A stretch of DNA of 64,000 bases from Verrucomicrobiota bacterium (GTDB taxonomy: Bacteria > Verrucomicrobiota > Verrucomicrobiia > Chthoniobacterales > UBA10450), in the NCBI GenBank assembly GCA_019244415.1, contig JAFASN010000030.1, positions 1 to 64,000 on the forward strand, given 5' to 3'. The position numbers were made by a program, and so were the translations under genes. Positions 1 to 8,315 of the stretch are shown here, piece by piece; the stretch's first letter is position 1, and each line of letters starts with the position of its first letter. Below the pieces are notes generated by a model that was given only the letters and a program-made list of their open reading frames with translations, searched no databases and was not told the DNA's origin.

Positions 1-1
1 G

Positions 2-355
2 GCGTTCGCGTTAACGATCTGGATCGACCAGATGTTTGATGCAGATTCGACGCTGCAAAACGAGCCATCGGCGGTGAAGCTCGCTACCCACGCCGCACTG
101 GCCAGCGCGAAATTGGCGGCCGCGCTCAGCGGTGAGGATGTGGACGAAATCGGCATGACTATCGCCTATTTGAAGCGCGCGCTGAAGGCGATCACGCTAT
201 CCATGGATGGCGCAGCGGCGCTGCTACGCGAAAAGCGGATTTCGTCCCAGCAGCATGGCGTACTCATGCAGCGTCTCTTCCAAGTACGGGACGGAATTAT
301 AACGCTTACCGGCGAGTATCGCTGCGAATGGCGGCGCCGCTTCGGCAGCCGCTAA
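2..355 (+). CDS. Hypothetical protein, 5'-truncated by window edge
   Basis: The reading frame is open from base 2, ten codons before the first ATG at base 32, so the gene probably starts outside the window. The visible part encodes a mostly helical, Ala/Leu-rich stretch that ends in a basic tail (CEWRRRFGSR). No signal peptide or known motif is visible in this part. It ends about 40 bases before the ECF sigma gene on the same strand. The family is not recognised. Starting at the internal ATG would give 107 residues. Confidence 0.5.
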   Translation, partial: AFALTIWIDQMFDADSTLQNEPSAVKLATHAALASAKLAAALSGEDVDEIGMTIAYLKRALKAITLSMDGAAALLREKRISSQQHGVLMQRLFQVRDGIITLTGEYRCEWRRRFGSR

Positions 356-396
356 ACGCGGTTGCTTGAATGAATTAGCCCCGCTTCCGTCCAACC

Positions 397-996
397 ATGC
401 GAACGGAAGCCACAGATGTCTCCGAGCTCGAGCTGGTGGAACGCTGCCAGCGCGGCGAGGCGGCGGCATTTGACGAACTGGTGACCCGTTACCGGACGAG
501 GGTTTTTGGAATGATTTACAACATGGTCCATAACGAGCAGGACGCCTGGGATCTCGCTCAAGACAGCTTCGTGAAAGCGTGGAAGTCGATCGCGCGTTTC
601 CGCGGCAAATCGTCGTTTTACACCTGGCTTTATCGCATCGTGATGAACGTCAGCATAGACTGGCTGCGCAAAAAACAGGTCAAAGGCGCAGGCACGGAGT
701 TCGACGACGCGGTGCAGCTGCGCGAAGTGGACCCGGCATCAAAAACGCTGCCAAGGGCCGAAGCGTTGCCGCATCAACGGATGGAACGTGAGGAGATCCG
801 CACGCGAATCGATGAAGCAATTGCGCAGCTCACGCCGGAACACCGCGCCGTCATTTTGATGAAGGAAACCGAAGGGATGCAGTACCACGAGATCGCGGAA
901 GCGCTCGGCTGCTCGATCGGGACGGTGATGTCGCGGCTGTTTTACGCGCGCAAGCGGCTCCAGAATTTGCTCAGGGACGTGTATGAAAACGTTTGA
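397..996 (+). CDS. ECF-type RNA polymerase sigma-70 factor
   Basis: This 199-residue protein has the two-domain layout of ECF sigma factors. Region 2 lies at about residues 25-90, with the DAWDLAQDSFVKAWKSI helix and an FYTWLYRIVMN segment typical of core binding and -10 recognition. Region 4 lies at about residues 135-190, with LTPEHRAVILMKETEGMQ followed by the YHEIAEALGCSIGTVMSRL helix-turn-helix for -35 recognition. The linker between them is long and charged. Its last 14 bases overlap the next gene, which encodes a one-span membrane protein with a hydrophilic N-terminus. That is the usual arrangement of an ECF sigma with its anti-sigma factor. The inducing signal cannot be read from the sequence. 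Confidence 0.93.
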   Translation: MRTEATDVSELELVERCQRGEAAAFDELVTRYRTRVFGMIYNMVHNEQDAWDLAQDSFVKAWKSIARFRGKSSFYTWLYRIVMNVSIDWLRKKQVKGAGTEFDDAVQLREVDPASKTLPRAEALPHQRMEREEIRTRIDEAIAQLTPEHRAVILMKETEGMQYHEIAEALGCSIGTVMSRLFYARKRLQNLLRDVYENV

Positions 997-1495
997 GGAA
1001 AAATGGACAGCCTGGATCGATGACCAGCTTACTGGTCGCGAGCTGGACGATTTCCTCGCCTCACTGCCGGATCGCGCGGCGGCGGAAGGGGAAAAGCAGG
1101 AGGCGAAACAATTAGGCACACTTTTACGCGAGCAGGCGGTGTCGCTGAGTAACGCGGATTTCTTTAGTCATCAATTGCGGCAGCGGATTGAAAAGGACGA
1201 TCAGGAGCAAGATCATGAGCAGGAGCAGGAGAGCAGCGGATGGTGGACGATCCGGCGGCTGCTCTGGGGGGCGGCAGTTTCCTTCGCGGTGTTCCTCGCC
1301 TGTGCGGTGTTCGTTTTCCAGAACAAGACGCCACAGAGCCAGTCGCAATACTTGACGGAGATTCTGAGCTACCGGGTCGATCCAAACGTGAGCCCAAACG
1401 CGAGCATCACCACGTTCGAGAAAAAGGATGATCACGTAACGGTGCTCTGGGCTGACGGTTTGCAATCCTTCCCGAAAGAGTACGCGGCGAAGTAA
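983..1495 (+). CDS. Putative membrane anti-sigma factor
   Basis: The 170-residue protein starts inside the upstream sigma gene, so the two are probably translationally coupled. Residues 1-75 are hydrophilic and helical and would face the cytoplasm. A Gln/Glu/Asp-rich stretch (KDDQEQDHEQEQE) precedes a single transmembrane helix at about residues 88-110 (LLWGAAVSFAVFLACAVFVF). The remaining roughly 60 residues would be periplasmic. I see no HxxxCxxC zinc-binding anti-sigma motif, so the assignment rests on topology and position rather than on a conserved domain. Confidence 0.7.
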   Translation: MKTFEEKWTAWIDDQLTGRELDDFLASLPDRAAAEGEKQEAKQLGTLLREQAVSLSNADFFSHQLRQRIEKDDQEQDHEQEQESSGWWTIRRLLWGAAVSFAVFLACAVFVFQNKTPQSQSQYLTEILSYRVDPNVSPNASITTFEKKDDHVTVLWADGLQSFPKEYAAK

Positions 1496-1498
1496 GTC

Positions 1499-1945
1499 AT
1501 GAGTACGCGGCTGAAATTGCTCGTCGCGATTTTGGCTGTCGTACTCACGAGCGGCGTGGCCGACGCGCGCGAGGAACAAACTGTCTGGAGCGGATTGTTG
1601 ATCGCGAGCAACTCCGCGCCCTCCGAGCCGACACCGGCGGAGATCGCGCACCTCGAAGGAACGTTGCGGCAATTGTTCGGCTACTCGCGTATTCAGCTCA
1701 TCGGTGAAGCGCGCCAGACGCTCAAAAGCGGGCAGGAAGATTGGGTGGCGACGAGCAAATATTTCGCCCTGCACGTGGATGCGCGCGGGCAGAAAAACGG
1801 CGCCTACGTTTTAAACTTGAAGCTGTTTCAGGATAAGAAGCTCCTGCTCGAGACAGACGCAAAGCTGAACAAGCAAAGCCCACTGGTAATTCGCGGCCCG
1901 CAGGTAGGTGACGGCCAGTTGGTGATCGTACTCGTAGTACAGTAG
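1499..1945 (+). CDS. Hypothetical secreted protein
   Basis: This 148-residue protein has a clear signal peptide of about 23 residues ending in an AxA-like site (LTSGVADA). The mature part is a small mixed alpha/beta protein with no motif I recognise. It begins three bases after the anti-sigma stop codon and is very likely in the same operon, possibly as a periplasmic partner of that system. The last codons contain a perfect inverted repeat, GTACT-CGT-AGTAC, at 1928-1940. Confidence 0.7.
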   Translation: MSTRLKLLVAILAVVLTSGVADAREEQTVWSGLLIASNSAPSEPTPAEIAHLEGTLRQLFGYSRIQLIGEARQTLKSGQEDWVATSKYFALHVDARGQKNGAYVLNLKLFQDKKLLLETDAKLNKQSPLVIRGPQVGDGQLVIVLVVQ

Positions 1946-1991
1946 CCCGGCGCGGCGTTGCCTGAAACGCGCTTCGCTGTTAACTCAGCAG

Positions 1992-4622
1992 ATGCGTACT
2001 CGCTTTCTTCTGCTCACGTTCGCCCTTGTGACTTCGCTGCACGCCGAGAAGCCGTTCGATTTCGCGAGTACACCAGGGAAGCTGCCGAAGACAATCCGGC
2101 CAACTGAGTACGCCATCTCTATTCAGCCTGACGTTCAGCACCTCACGTTCACCGGGCGCGAGACGGTCAAGCTGAAGGTGGAACAACCTGCGGGCGAGAT
2201 CGTTTTCAACGCGCTCGAGATGACGATCTCCGATGCGCGCATTGACGACAACGCGCTTCCGGCATCAGCGATCAAGATCGATGCGCAGAAGCAACTGGTC
2301 ACAATCACGCTGCCGCAAGAAATTCCGGCGGGCGACCACACGCTCGCGCTGAATTTCGCCGGCAAGATAAACCAGTCAGGCGTGGGGCTGTACTACGCGC
2401 GTTACCAGGAGCAAGGCACCGGCGCGAAAAAGCTACTGCTCGGGACGCAATTCGAGCCGACCGACGCGCGCCGGCTTTTCCCCTGCTGGGACGAGCCGAG
2501 CTTCCGCGCGATTTTCCAGTTAACCGCGGTCGTGCCGGAGAACTGGATGGCGGTTTCGAACATGCCGATCGCGACAGAGAAGAAGGTGGAAGGCGGCAAA
2601 GAGGTCAGCTTTCAACCCACGCCTTCGATGGCGAGTTACCTGAATGTATTTTGCGCGGGCGAGTTCGACGCCGTCGAATCCGAGGTGGATCACACCAGGC
2701 TGCGGGTCATTACCACGAAAGGGAAAGCCGAACAGGGGCGCTATGCCCTCGAAAGTACGGCGAAGATTCTCCATTACTACAATGAGTACTTCGGGATCAA
2801 TTATCCGTTGCCCAAGCTGGATCAGCTCGCCATTCCAGGCGGGTTCGGCGGCGCGATGGAAAATTGGGGCGGGATCACGTACTACGAAACCGCGCTTCTA
2901 TTCGATCCAAAGAATTCGTCGGCGGCGACGAAACAGCGCGTCTTTGAAGTGATCGCACATGAAGTGGCCCACCAATGGTTCGGCGATTTGGTGACAATGG
3001 CGTGGTGGGACAATCTCTGGCTGAACGAAGGCTTCGCCTCGTGGATGGGCAGCAAATGCACCGCCCATTTTAATCCGCAATGGGAAGTCTGGTTGCAACG
3101 CTCGGTGCCGCGCGATCCCACGCGCCGCATCGGTATCCCGAAAGAAACGGCGATGGAGGGCGACGCGCGAGCGACCACGCATCCGATCCAGCAAAAAGTC
3201 GGGACCGAAGCGGAAGCAAACAGCGCATTTGACGACATCACCTACAAGAAAGGGCAATCGTTTTTGCGGATGCTGGAAAATTTCCTCGGGGAAGATGTTT
3301 TTCGCGATGGGATTCGCGGGTACATGCAGGCGCATCAGTACTCGAACGCCACGACGGCCGACCTTTGGAATGCGCTGAATGAGGCTTCAGGTAAACCAGT
3401 GGACGCGATCGCTGCCAGTTGGACTGAGCAGCCGGGCTTTCCGGTGATCACGGTGAAGCGTGAAGAGGACGACCAGGCGTCACTCACGCAGGAACGTTTC
3501 ACGATTAATTTCCACGACACGAGCAACTCGCTCTGGAAAATTCCACTCACCTACATGGTGGATGGCGGTGGCGCACCGGCGGCGCGTTTGATGGAAGATA
3601 AAAGTACGACGTTGCCTGACATCCCGGCTGATCGCGCGCTCAAGCTCAATGTGGACGGCGCAGGCAACTACCGGGTCGCCTACGACGAGCCTTCGTGGAA
3701 GCTGCTGCGGGCCAGCTTGCCCGGCATGAATGTGCCAGACAAAGTAAATTTGCTCAGCGACGCCTGGGCCTTCGTGCAAGCGGGCCGGCAGCCGCTCGCT
3801 TTCTACGCGGATCTCGCCAGCCAAATGCCGGCTGACACCGCGCTGGCTTTGCGCGAGCAGATGATCACGGTGGTTGATGCCATCGACCACCTTTTGGCAG
3901 ATACTCCCGAACGCCAGGAGTTCCGCGCCTTCGCCAGGCGATTGCTGCGTCCCACGCTCGATACTCTTGGCACGCAGCCGAAGTCGGGTGAACCCTCGAC
4001 GGCGGCATGGCTTCGGGCGGATTTGATGCAGGAGCTGGCGCTGCTCGGCGATGCTGACGTCATCAAAGTTTGCCGGCAGAATTTCGAAGCGTTCGTAAAG
4101 AATCCGGCCAGCGTGTCGCCCGATCTCCGCCCGGCGACTTTCGACGTCGCGATGCGCAACGGTGATTCAGCAGTCTGGAACAAGCTGCACGAGCTCGGTC
4201 TGAAAACCGCGAGCGCGGAAGAGAAGCAGAATTACTACGACGCGCTGGCGTTCACGACCGATCCGGCGTTGATCAAGAAAACGCTCGCGCTCTCGCTCAC
4301 TGATGAGTTGCCGACGAGTCGCGCCGTTTACCTTGTCACGAAAGTGGCGCGTGAAAGCGATCGGCCTGATCTGGCGTGGGAATTCGTCAAAGCGAACATC
4401 AAACCGCTGCTCGGGAAGCTGGACGCACTCGGCGCAAACAGTTATGTGCCTAGCCTGTTCACATTTTTCAGCGACACTGCCCGGATCGATGAGCTGAAAA
4501 CGTTCGCGGAAAAAAATCTCACTCCGGATGCAGCGAAGGCCATCGAGATCGCGGCTGATGAAGTACGCTTCCGCGCGGATTTCCGCAGCCGGCTGATCGA
4601 GCAGGTGCGCGAGCTGAAATAA
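1992..4622 (+). CDS. M1 family zinc metallo-aminopeptidase
   Basis: The 876-residue enzyme removes N-terminal residues from peptides. It has a signal peptide (about residues 1-18, ending SLHA), so it probably acts in the periplasm. The exopeptidase signature GGAMENWGG is near residue 285. The zinc motif HEVAHQWFG is near residues 323-327, with the third ligand Glu in NEGFASW about 19 residues later. A beta-sandwich region and a long helical ERAP1-like C-terminal domain (about residues 550-870) follow, as in mammalian aminopeptidase N relatives. The length is normal for the family and all expected catalytic residues are present. Its stop codon abuts the end of the convergent M50 gene. Confidence 0.96.
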   Translation: MRTRFLLLTFALVTSLHAEKPFDFASTPGKLPKTIRPTEYAISIQPDVQHLTFTGRETVKLKVEQPAGEIVFNALEMTISDARIDDNALPASAIKIDAQKQLVTITLPQEIPAGDHTLALNFAGKINQSGVGLYYARYQEQGTGAKKLLLGTQFEPTDARRLFPCWDEPSFRAIFQLTAVVPENWMAVSNMPIATEKKVEGGKEVSFQPTPSMASYLNVFCAGEFDAVESEVDHTRLRVITTKGKAEQGRYALESTAKILHYYNEYFGINYPLPKLDQLAIPGGFGGAMENWGGITYYETALLFDPKNSSAATKQRVFEVIAHEVAHQWFGDLVTMAWWDNLWLNEGFASWMGSKCTAHFNPQWEVWLQRSVPRDPTRRIGIPKETAMEGDARATTHPIQQKVGTEAEANSAFDDITYKKGQSFLRMLENFLGEDVFRDGIRGYMQAHQYSNATTADLWNALNEASGKPVDAIAASWTEQPGFPVITVKREEDDQASLTQERFTINFHDTSNSLWKIPLTYMVDGGGAPAARLMEDKSTTLPDIPADRALKLNVDGAGNYRVAYDEPSWKLLRASLPGMNVPDKVNLLSDAWAFVQAGRQPLAFYADLASQMPADTALALREQMITVVDAIDHLLADTPERQEFRAFARRLLRPTLDTLGTQPKSGEPSTAAWLRADLMQELALLGDADVIKVCRQNFEAFVKNPASVSPDLRPATFDVAMRNGDSAVWNKLHELGLKTASAEEKQNYYDALAFTTDPALIKKTLALSLTDELPTSRAVYLVTKVARESDRPDLAWEFVKANIKPLLGKLDALGANSYVPSLFTFFSDTARIDELKTFAEKNLTPDAAKAIEIAADEVRFRADFRSRLIEQVRELK

Positions 4623-5366
4623 TCAACGGCGCAACTCTTCCGCCGCCGCACTGGGCGAAGGTGAAACCATCACGCCGTGCTCTTCGGCAGCAATCATGGC
4701 TTTTGCTTGCTGCCAGCCGTAAGCGGCGCGGCTCAGAAGGAAAAACGCGAGAATGGCAATCCAGAACGAGTGCCACGAGAGGCCAACCAGCGCCAGCAGA
4801 CCGGCGCCCGCCAAACCGAGCACGCTGGAAATTTGCAGACTGCGAATTTCACCAAACGGATACCACAACAGCGCGCGCAGAATCTGGCCGCCATCGAGGG
4901 GAAATATCGGTAGGAGATTAAAGATGAGCAGGCCGTAATTGATGTATTGAAGGGAACTGACAAAGCGGAGAACGTCAGTGGACGCGAGTACGCTCTGGCG
5001 CTGCGAGATAATCGCCACCGCCGCATTAAAGACGGGGACGAGGGCGACATTGATCAGCGGTCCGGCCGCGATGCTCCAGAGATAAGCGCCGGCGCGCCGC
5101 GGCGGATCGACAAAAGCAATGCCGCCGAGTGGCCAGAGGACGATACGATTCGCGATGCCACCGACCTGGCGGCAGGCGAGCGCGTGCCCAAACTCATGAA
5201 AAAGTACGATGCCGAACAGCGCCAGGTACTCGAGCGCGCCCCACACGGGTGAGCGATAGCGCCCGGCAAATTGCGTCACTTCAATGGCCGCGATGACGAA
5301 CCAGCTGAAGTGTAAGTACACCGTGATACCGGAAATCTTGAAAAGCCGAATCACGCCAGTGCGCAT
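4623..5366 (-). CDS. Site-2 protease family (M50) membrane metalloprotease
   Basis: The 247-residue polytopic protein has the M50 zinc motif HEFGH at residues 57-61 inside the hydrophobic segment ALFGIVLFHEFGH. The second family motif, FPLDGGQI, lies in a later transmembrane segment and supplies the third zinc ligand. Compact M50 proteins like this one lack PDZ and CBS domains and cleave membrane-spanning substrates within the bilayer. The substrate is unknown; proximity to a sigma/anti-sigma pair is suggestive only. It converges directly on the M1 aminopeptidase gene with no spacer, so no terminator fits between them. Confidence 0.92.
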   Translation of the reverse strand: MRTGVIRLFKISGITVYLHFSWFVIAAIEVTQFAGRYRSPVWGALEYLALFGIVLFHEFGHALACRQVGGIANRIVLWPLGGIAFVDPPRRAGAYLWSIAAGPLINVALVPVFNAAVAIISQRQSVLASTDVLRFVSSLQYINYGLLIFNLLPIFPLDGGQILRALLWYPFGEIRSLQISSVLGLAGAGLLALVGLSWHSFWIAILAFFLLSRAAYGWQQAKAMIAAEEHGVMVSPSPSAAAEELRR

Positions 5367-5404
5367 GCCGTTCTCTCCGCTGAAACTTCGCGCCCCGCAA
5401 TCGG

Positions 5405-5926
5405 CTAGAGCGTGATCTCCTGGAGCGGTGTCTCCGGGGTGATCAGGATCCGCATCGGGATCATGGCGGACTCGAAAAAGCCGTGGCGTTTAAAGAAGGC
5501 CTGCGATTTGATTTCCGGGCGGTCGGTGAGCAGCGTGATGCGTAGGAAATTTTTCTTGCGCGCGAAATCGATCGCGTACTCAAGCAATTGCGAGCCATAG
5601 CCGTGATCGCGATATGCCTTGTGAATGACGAGGTCCTCAAGCAGAAGGACAAAGCCGCCTTCAGCCGTGCTGATGGTGAAAAGCAGGTTGATCATGCCGA
5701 CAATCGAGTGATCGCGCCGTAGAACGAAGACGCGGCCCCGATTCGGCTCCTCGAAAATTAAGCGGAGGCCACGCAACTGTTTCTCTTTATTCGGGCGGAA
5801 ATCGCTTTCCTCGCTGAACAGCTCGCCGAGCAGATCGGACAATTCATCCAGGTCTTCCGCCGTCGCAGGCTCGATGACCACATTGCTCACAGGCCTGTTT
5901 ATCTCAGAAAAGCGCCGCGCGAGCAA
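5405..5926 (-). CDS. GNAT family N-acetyltransferase
   Basis: The 173-residue frame matches a single GNAT domain. The N-terminal strand and helix (VIEPATAEDLDELSDLLG) are followed by a central sheet. The acetyl-CoA loop region is LVIHKAYRDHGYGSQLLEYA, which fits the R/Q-x-x-G-x-G/A pattern as YRDHGYG. A C-terminal FFKRHGFFES segment is typical of the family. The start is uncertain. The longest frame begins at a TTG (5926) with AGGAG about 12 bases upstream; an in-frame GTG at 5890 would give 161 residues starting VSNVVIEP. The acetyl acceptor is unknown. Confidence 0.85.
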   Translation of the reverse strand: MLARRFSEINRPVSNVVIEPATAEDLDELSDLLGELFSEESDFRPNKEKQLRGLRLIFEEPNRGRVFVLRRDHSIVGMINLLFTISTAEGGFVLLLEDLVIHKAYRDHGYGSQLLEYAIDFARKKNFLRITLLTDRPEIKSQAFFKRHGFFESAMIPMRILITPETPLQEITL

Positions 5927-6004
5927 CCTGCGAGTCGTGCTCCTGCACGTTTTTCACGCCCGTCCGAGTACGAGCAGGATCAGAAGTAAGTGTTCGCGTT
6001 GTCG

Positions 6005-6032
6005 TTGACAATGGCCGCGCGACTTTTACTTT
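6005..6032 (+). promoter_or_regulatory. Sigma-70-like promoter of rpmH
   Basis: A perfect TTGACA (6005-6010) is followed 16 bases later by TACTTT (6027-6032). The rpmH start codon is 21 bases further on. The same -10-like word TACTTT recurs upstream of rplT (53779) and of the PEP-CTERM gene (52758), which supports it as a promoter element in this genome. Confidence 0.6.
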
Positions 6033-6053
6033 GCCCGTCCGCTCCGCGGTCCC

Positions 6054-6227
6054 ATGAAACGTACTTACCAGCCCTCGAAGCGCACGCGCAAACGCCAGCA
6101 CGGCTTTCGCGCGCGCATGAAGACGAAGGGTGGACGCGCTACTCTCGCCCGGCGTCGTCAACGCGGGCGTAAGCGGCTTCTGCCGAAGGGCGTGGAAAGT
6201 AAGTACGCCCGGCACACGCAAGCTTGA
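6054..6227 (+). CDS. rpmH: 50S ribosomal protein bL34
   Basis: The 57-residue product starts [19 protein letters not shown] and continues through the family core [20 protein letters not shown], so bL34 is unambiguous. It is a component of the large ribosomal subunit. Most bL34 proteins end shortly after the RGRKRL segment. This one carries a short extra tail ([16 protein letters not shown]). No rnpA, the usual neighbour, is visible downstream; the 210-base gap before rpsU has no recognisable gene. Confidence 0.95.
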   Translation: MKRTYQPSKRTRKRQHGFRARMKTKGGRATLARRRQRGRKRLLPKGVESKYARHTQA

Positions 6228-6438
6228 TTATCGATCCTCGGCGGAACGCCAGGGACTCGGACGGATACGTGTGCAGTAACGAACGTGGCTGCGGAGATTG
6301 TTCTCCTATTCCCTACGATCCCTTTGGTCCAGAAAAGCCGGTTCCGTGTGCCGTTTGACGCGTAAACCGCGCCCAAGTAAACTTGAGTACTGCCCGCTCG
6401 ATGCGCGGGCGAAATTTTCCCAGGATCGAGGTGAATTG

Positions 6439-6639
6439 ATGCCAGAAGTTATCGTGCGCAAAGGCGAACCGGTGGATCGAGCGCTCAAGCGGTTAAAGAG
6501 CAAGCTCGACGCCGAGGGCATCCTCGATGAAGTGCGCCGGCTCCGAGCATTTGAGACGCCGTCCCAGAAAAGCCGGCGCAAAGCCAAAGCGAACGCAAAA
6601 CGCGGCCGGACGAAGTTCCGCTTCAATCCCAACGGTTAA
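6439..6639 (+). CDS. rpsU: 30S ribosomal protein bS21
   Basis: The 66-residue protein reads MPEVIVRKGEPVDRALKRLK and then a basic tail with KSRRKAKANAKRGRTKFR, the pattern of bS21, a small-subunit protein involved in initiation. The ATG at 6439 is preceded by a GAGGTG ribosome-binding site 6-11 bases upstream. A longer open frame beginning at 6298 has no ribosome-binding site and is not part of the gene. A good intrinsic terminator follows at 6671-6697. Confidence 0.95.
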   Translation: MPEVIVRKGEPVDRALKRLKSKLDAEGILDEVRRLRAFETPSQKSRRKAKANAKRGRTKFRFNPNG

Positions 6640-6670
6640 TCCCCCGGACACGGCCAGGTGTAAACTCACG

Positions 6671-6697
6671 AAAACGCGGCGCGCAGCCGCGTTTTTG
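6671..6697 (+). terminator. Intrinsic terminator after rpsU
   Basis: AAAACGCGGC and GCCGCGTTTT form a perfect stem around the five-base loop GCGCA, and a T-rich tail (TTTTTGTTT) follows. It lies 32 bases after the rpsU stop codon. The A-tract on the other side may let it work for the convergent efflux operon as well. Confidence 0.85.
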
Positions 6698-6737
6698 TTT
6701 CCTCAGCTTGGCAGTTCCCACGCGCTGCCTCGCAGGT

Positions 6738-8312
6738 CTAATGGGCGGCGATCGGGCCTCCCGCTTGCCGTACTTTTCTAAACAGCAGCACGAGCGGCGC
6801 GGTGAGAATACAGGCGAAAGCGAAGACCCGAAAATTTTGCACATAACTGAGCAGCGCGGCCTGCTGTTGCACCAAGCCGTAGATGATGAGGGGCGCCCGC
6901 TTCAACGCTTCCCAGCTTCCGCCATGCTGCATCAGTCCGGCTTGCAGCGCCGCCAGCTTGCTCTGCAATAACGGGCTGAACCGTGACGTGTGCGATGAGA
7001 GCAGCGCCTGGTTCACTTGCGCCGTGCGCGCCACCAATGTCGTGATCATCGCGATGCCAATGCTGCCGCCCAGATTCCGCATCAGGTTAAAGATGCCGGT
7101 TGCGTTCCCGATCTGCTCCTGACTGAGTGTTCCCATCGTCGATGTCGTCAGCGGAACAAAGATCATGCTGATGGCGGCGCCGCTGATGATGATCGGCCAA
7201 ATGATGCTGCTCATGCCGATTTGCAGGTTTATGTGCGCGAGCAGCAAACACGAGTAACTCAGCAAAAGAAATCCGGCGCCGATGAGAATGCGGTTGCTGA
7301 TTTTCCCGACCAGCCGCCCAACGATAATCGTCGTCAAAAATGCGCCGATCCCGCGCGGGCTCATGGCAATTCCCGCGTCCACGGCAGTGTAGCCGAGCAG
7401 GTTTTGCATGAAGAGCGGCAGGATCGCGGTCGTGCCGTAAAGCAATGAGCCCAGGAGCAGGATCATCACCGCGCCCACGGCGAAGTTTCTGTTCTTGAGT
7501 ACTCGCAGGTCGACGATCGGGTGCGGTGTGATCAACTCGCGCGCGACGAACGCGACAAATGCCGCGCCCGAGATGAGCATCGACCAGACGATGGCGCGCG
7601 AGCCGAACCAGTCGAGCTCCTGCCCCTTATCGAGTACAAACTGCAGCGTCGCCAGCCAGATGCTGAGCAGGCCAAATCCAATGTAATCAATGTTCGCGAC
7701 GGAGATGCGCTTCAGGTAAGGGGGATCTTCGACAACGCCGTTCGCCATTAGCGCAGCAAGCGCGCCGATCGGCAGATTGATGTAAAAAATCCATCGCCAT
7801 GAGTAATTGTCAGTGATCCAGCCGCCCAGCGTCGGGCCGAGAATCGGCGCAACGACAACGCCCATGGCGAAAACTGCCATCGCTGCGCCGCGCTTCTGCG
7901 GCGGAAAACTTTCCAGCAGCACCGCCTGTGAAATAGGTTGCAGCGCGCCACCGCCCGCGCCTTGCAACACACGAGCGAGAATGAGGAAGCCGAGGCTGTT
8001 CGCGATGCCGCACAAGGCGGAGGCGAGCGTGAACAGCACGATACACGTGATGAGAAAGCGTTTGCGGCCGAAGAGCTGCCCGAGCCACGCCGTTGCTGGC
8101 AAGATGATGGCATTCGCGACAAGGTAACTGGTCAGTACCCAGGTGGCTTCATCAGTCGTTGCCGACAAACTTCCGGCGATGTGCGGCAGCGACACGTTGG
8201 CCACGGAGGTGTCGAGCACTTCCATGAACGTGGCCAGCATCACCGCCATAGCGATGAGCCACGGGTTGTGACTCGGCGTCCATTGCGCCGGCTGTTCCGC
8301 CCGCTGCGCCAT
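6738..8312 (-). CDS. DHA2 family MFS multidrug efflux permease (EmrB/QacA-like)
   Basis: The 524-residue protein has about 14 hydrophobic helices, the number expected for the DHA2 drug:proton antiporter family. Family features include MAVMLATFMEVLDTSVANVS in helix 1, the WVLTSYLVANAIILP region, the GxLaDRxGrk-like loop GQLFGRKRFL, and the motif C region GVVVAPILGPTLGGWI. It starts 3 bases after the HlyD-type adaptor gene and probably forms a pump complex with it. The likely role is efflux of amphipathic compounds. It is the last gene of a tetR-adaptor-permease operon. Substrate identity cannot be inferred. Confidence 0.94.
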   Translation of the reverse strand: MAQRAEQPAQWTPSHNPWLIAMAVMLATFMEVLDTSVANVSLPHIAGSLSATTDEATWVLTSYLVANAIILPATAWLGQLFGRKRFLITCIVLFTLASALCGIANSLGFLILARVLQGAGGGALQPISQAVLLESFPPQKRGAAMAVFAMGVVVAPILGPTLGGWITDNYSWRWIFYINLPIGALAALMANGVVEDPPYLKRISVANIDYIGFGLLSIWLATLQFVLDKGQELDWFGSRAIVWSMLISGAAFVAFVARELITPHPIVDLRVLKNRNFAVGAVMILLLGSLLYGTTAILPLFMQNLLGYTAVDAGIAMSPRGIGAFLTTIIVGRLVGKISNRILIGAGFLLLSYSCLLLAHINLQIGMSSIIWPIIISGAAISMIFVPLTTSTMGTLSQEQIGNATGIFNLMRNLGGSIGIAMITTLVARTAQVNQALLSSHTSRFSPLLQSKLAALQAGLMQHGGSWEALKRAPLIIYGLVQQQAALLSYVQNFRVFAFACILTAPLVLLFRKVRQAGGPIAAH

Positions 8313-8315
8313 GCC

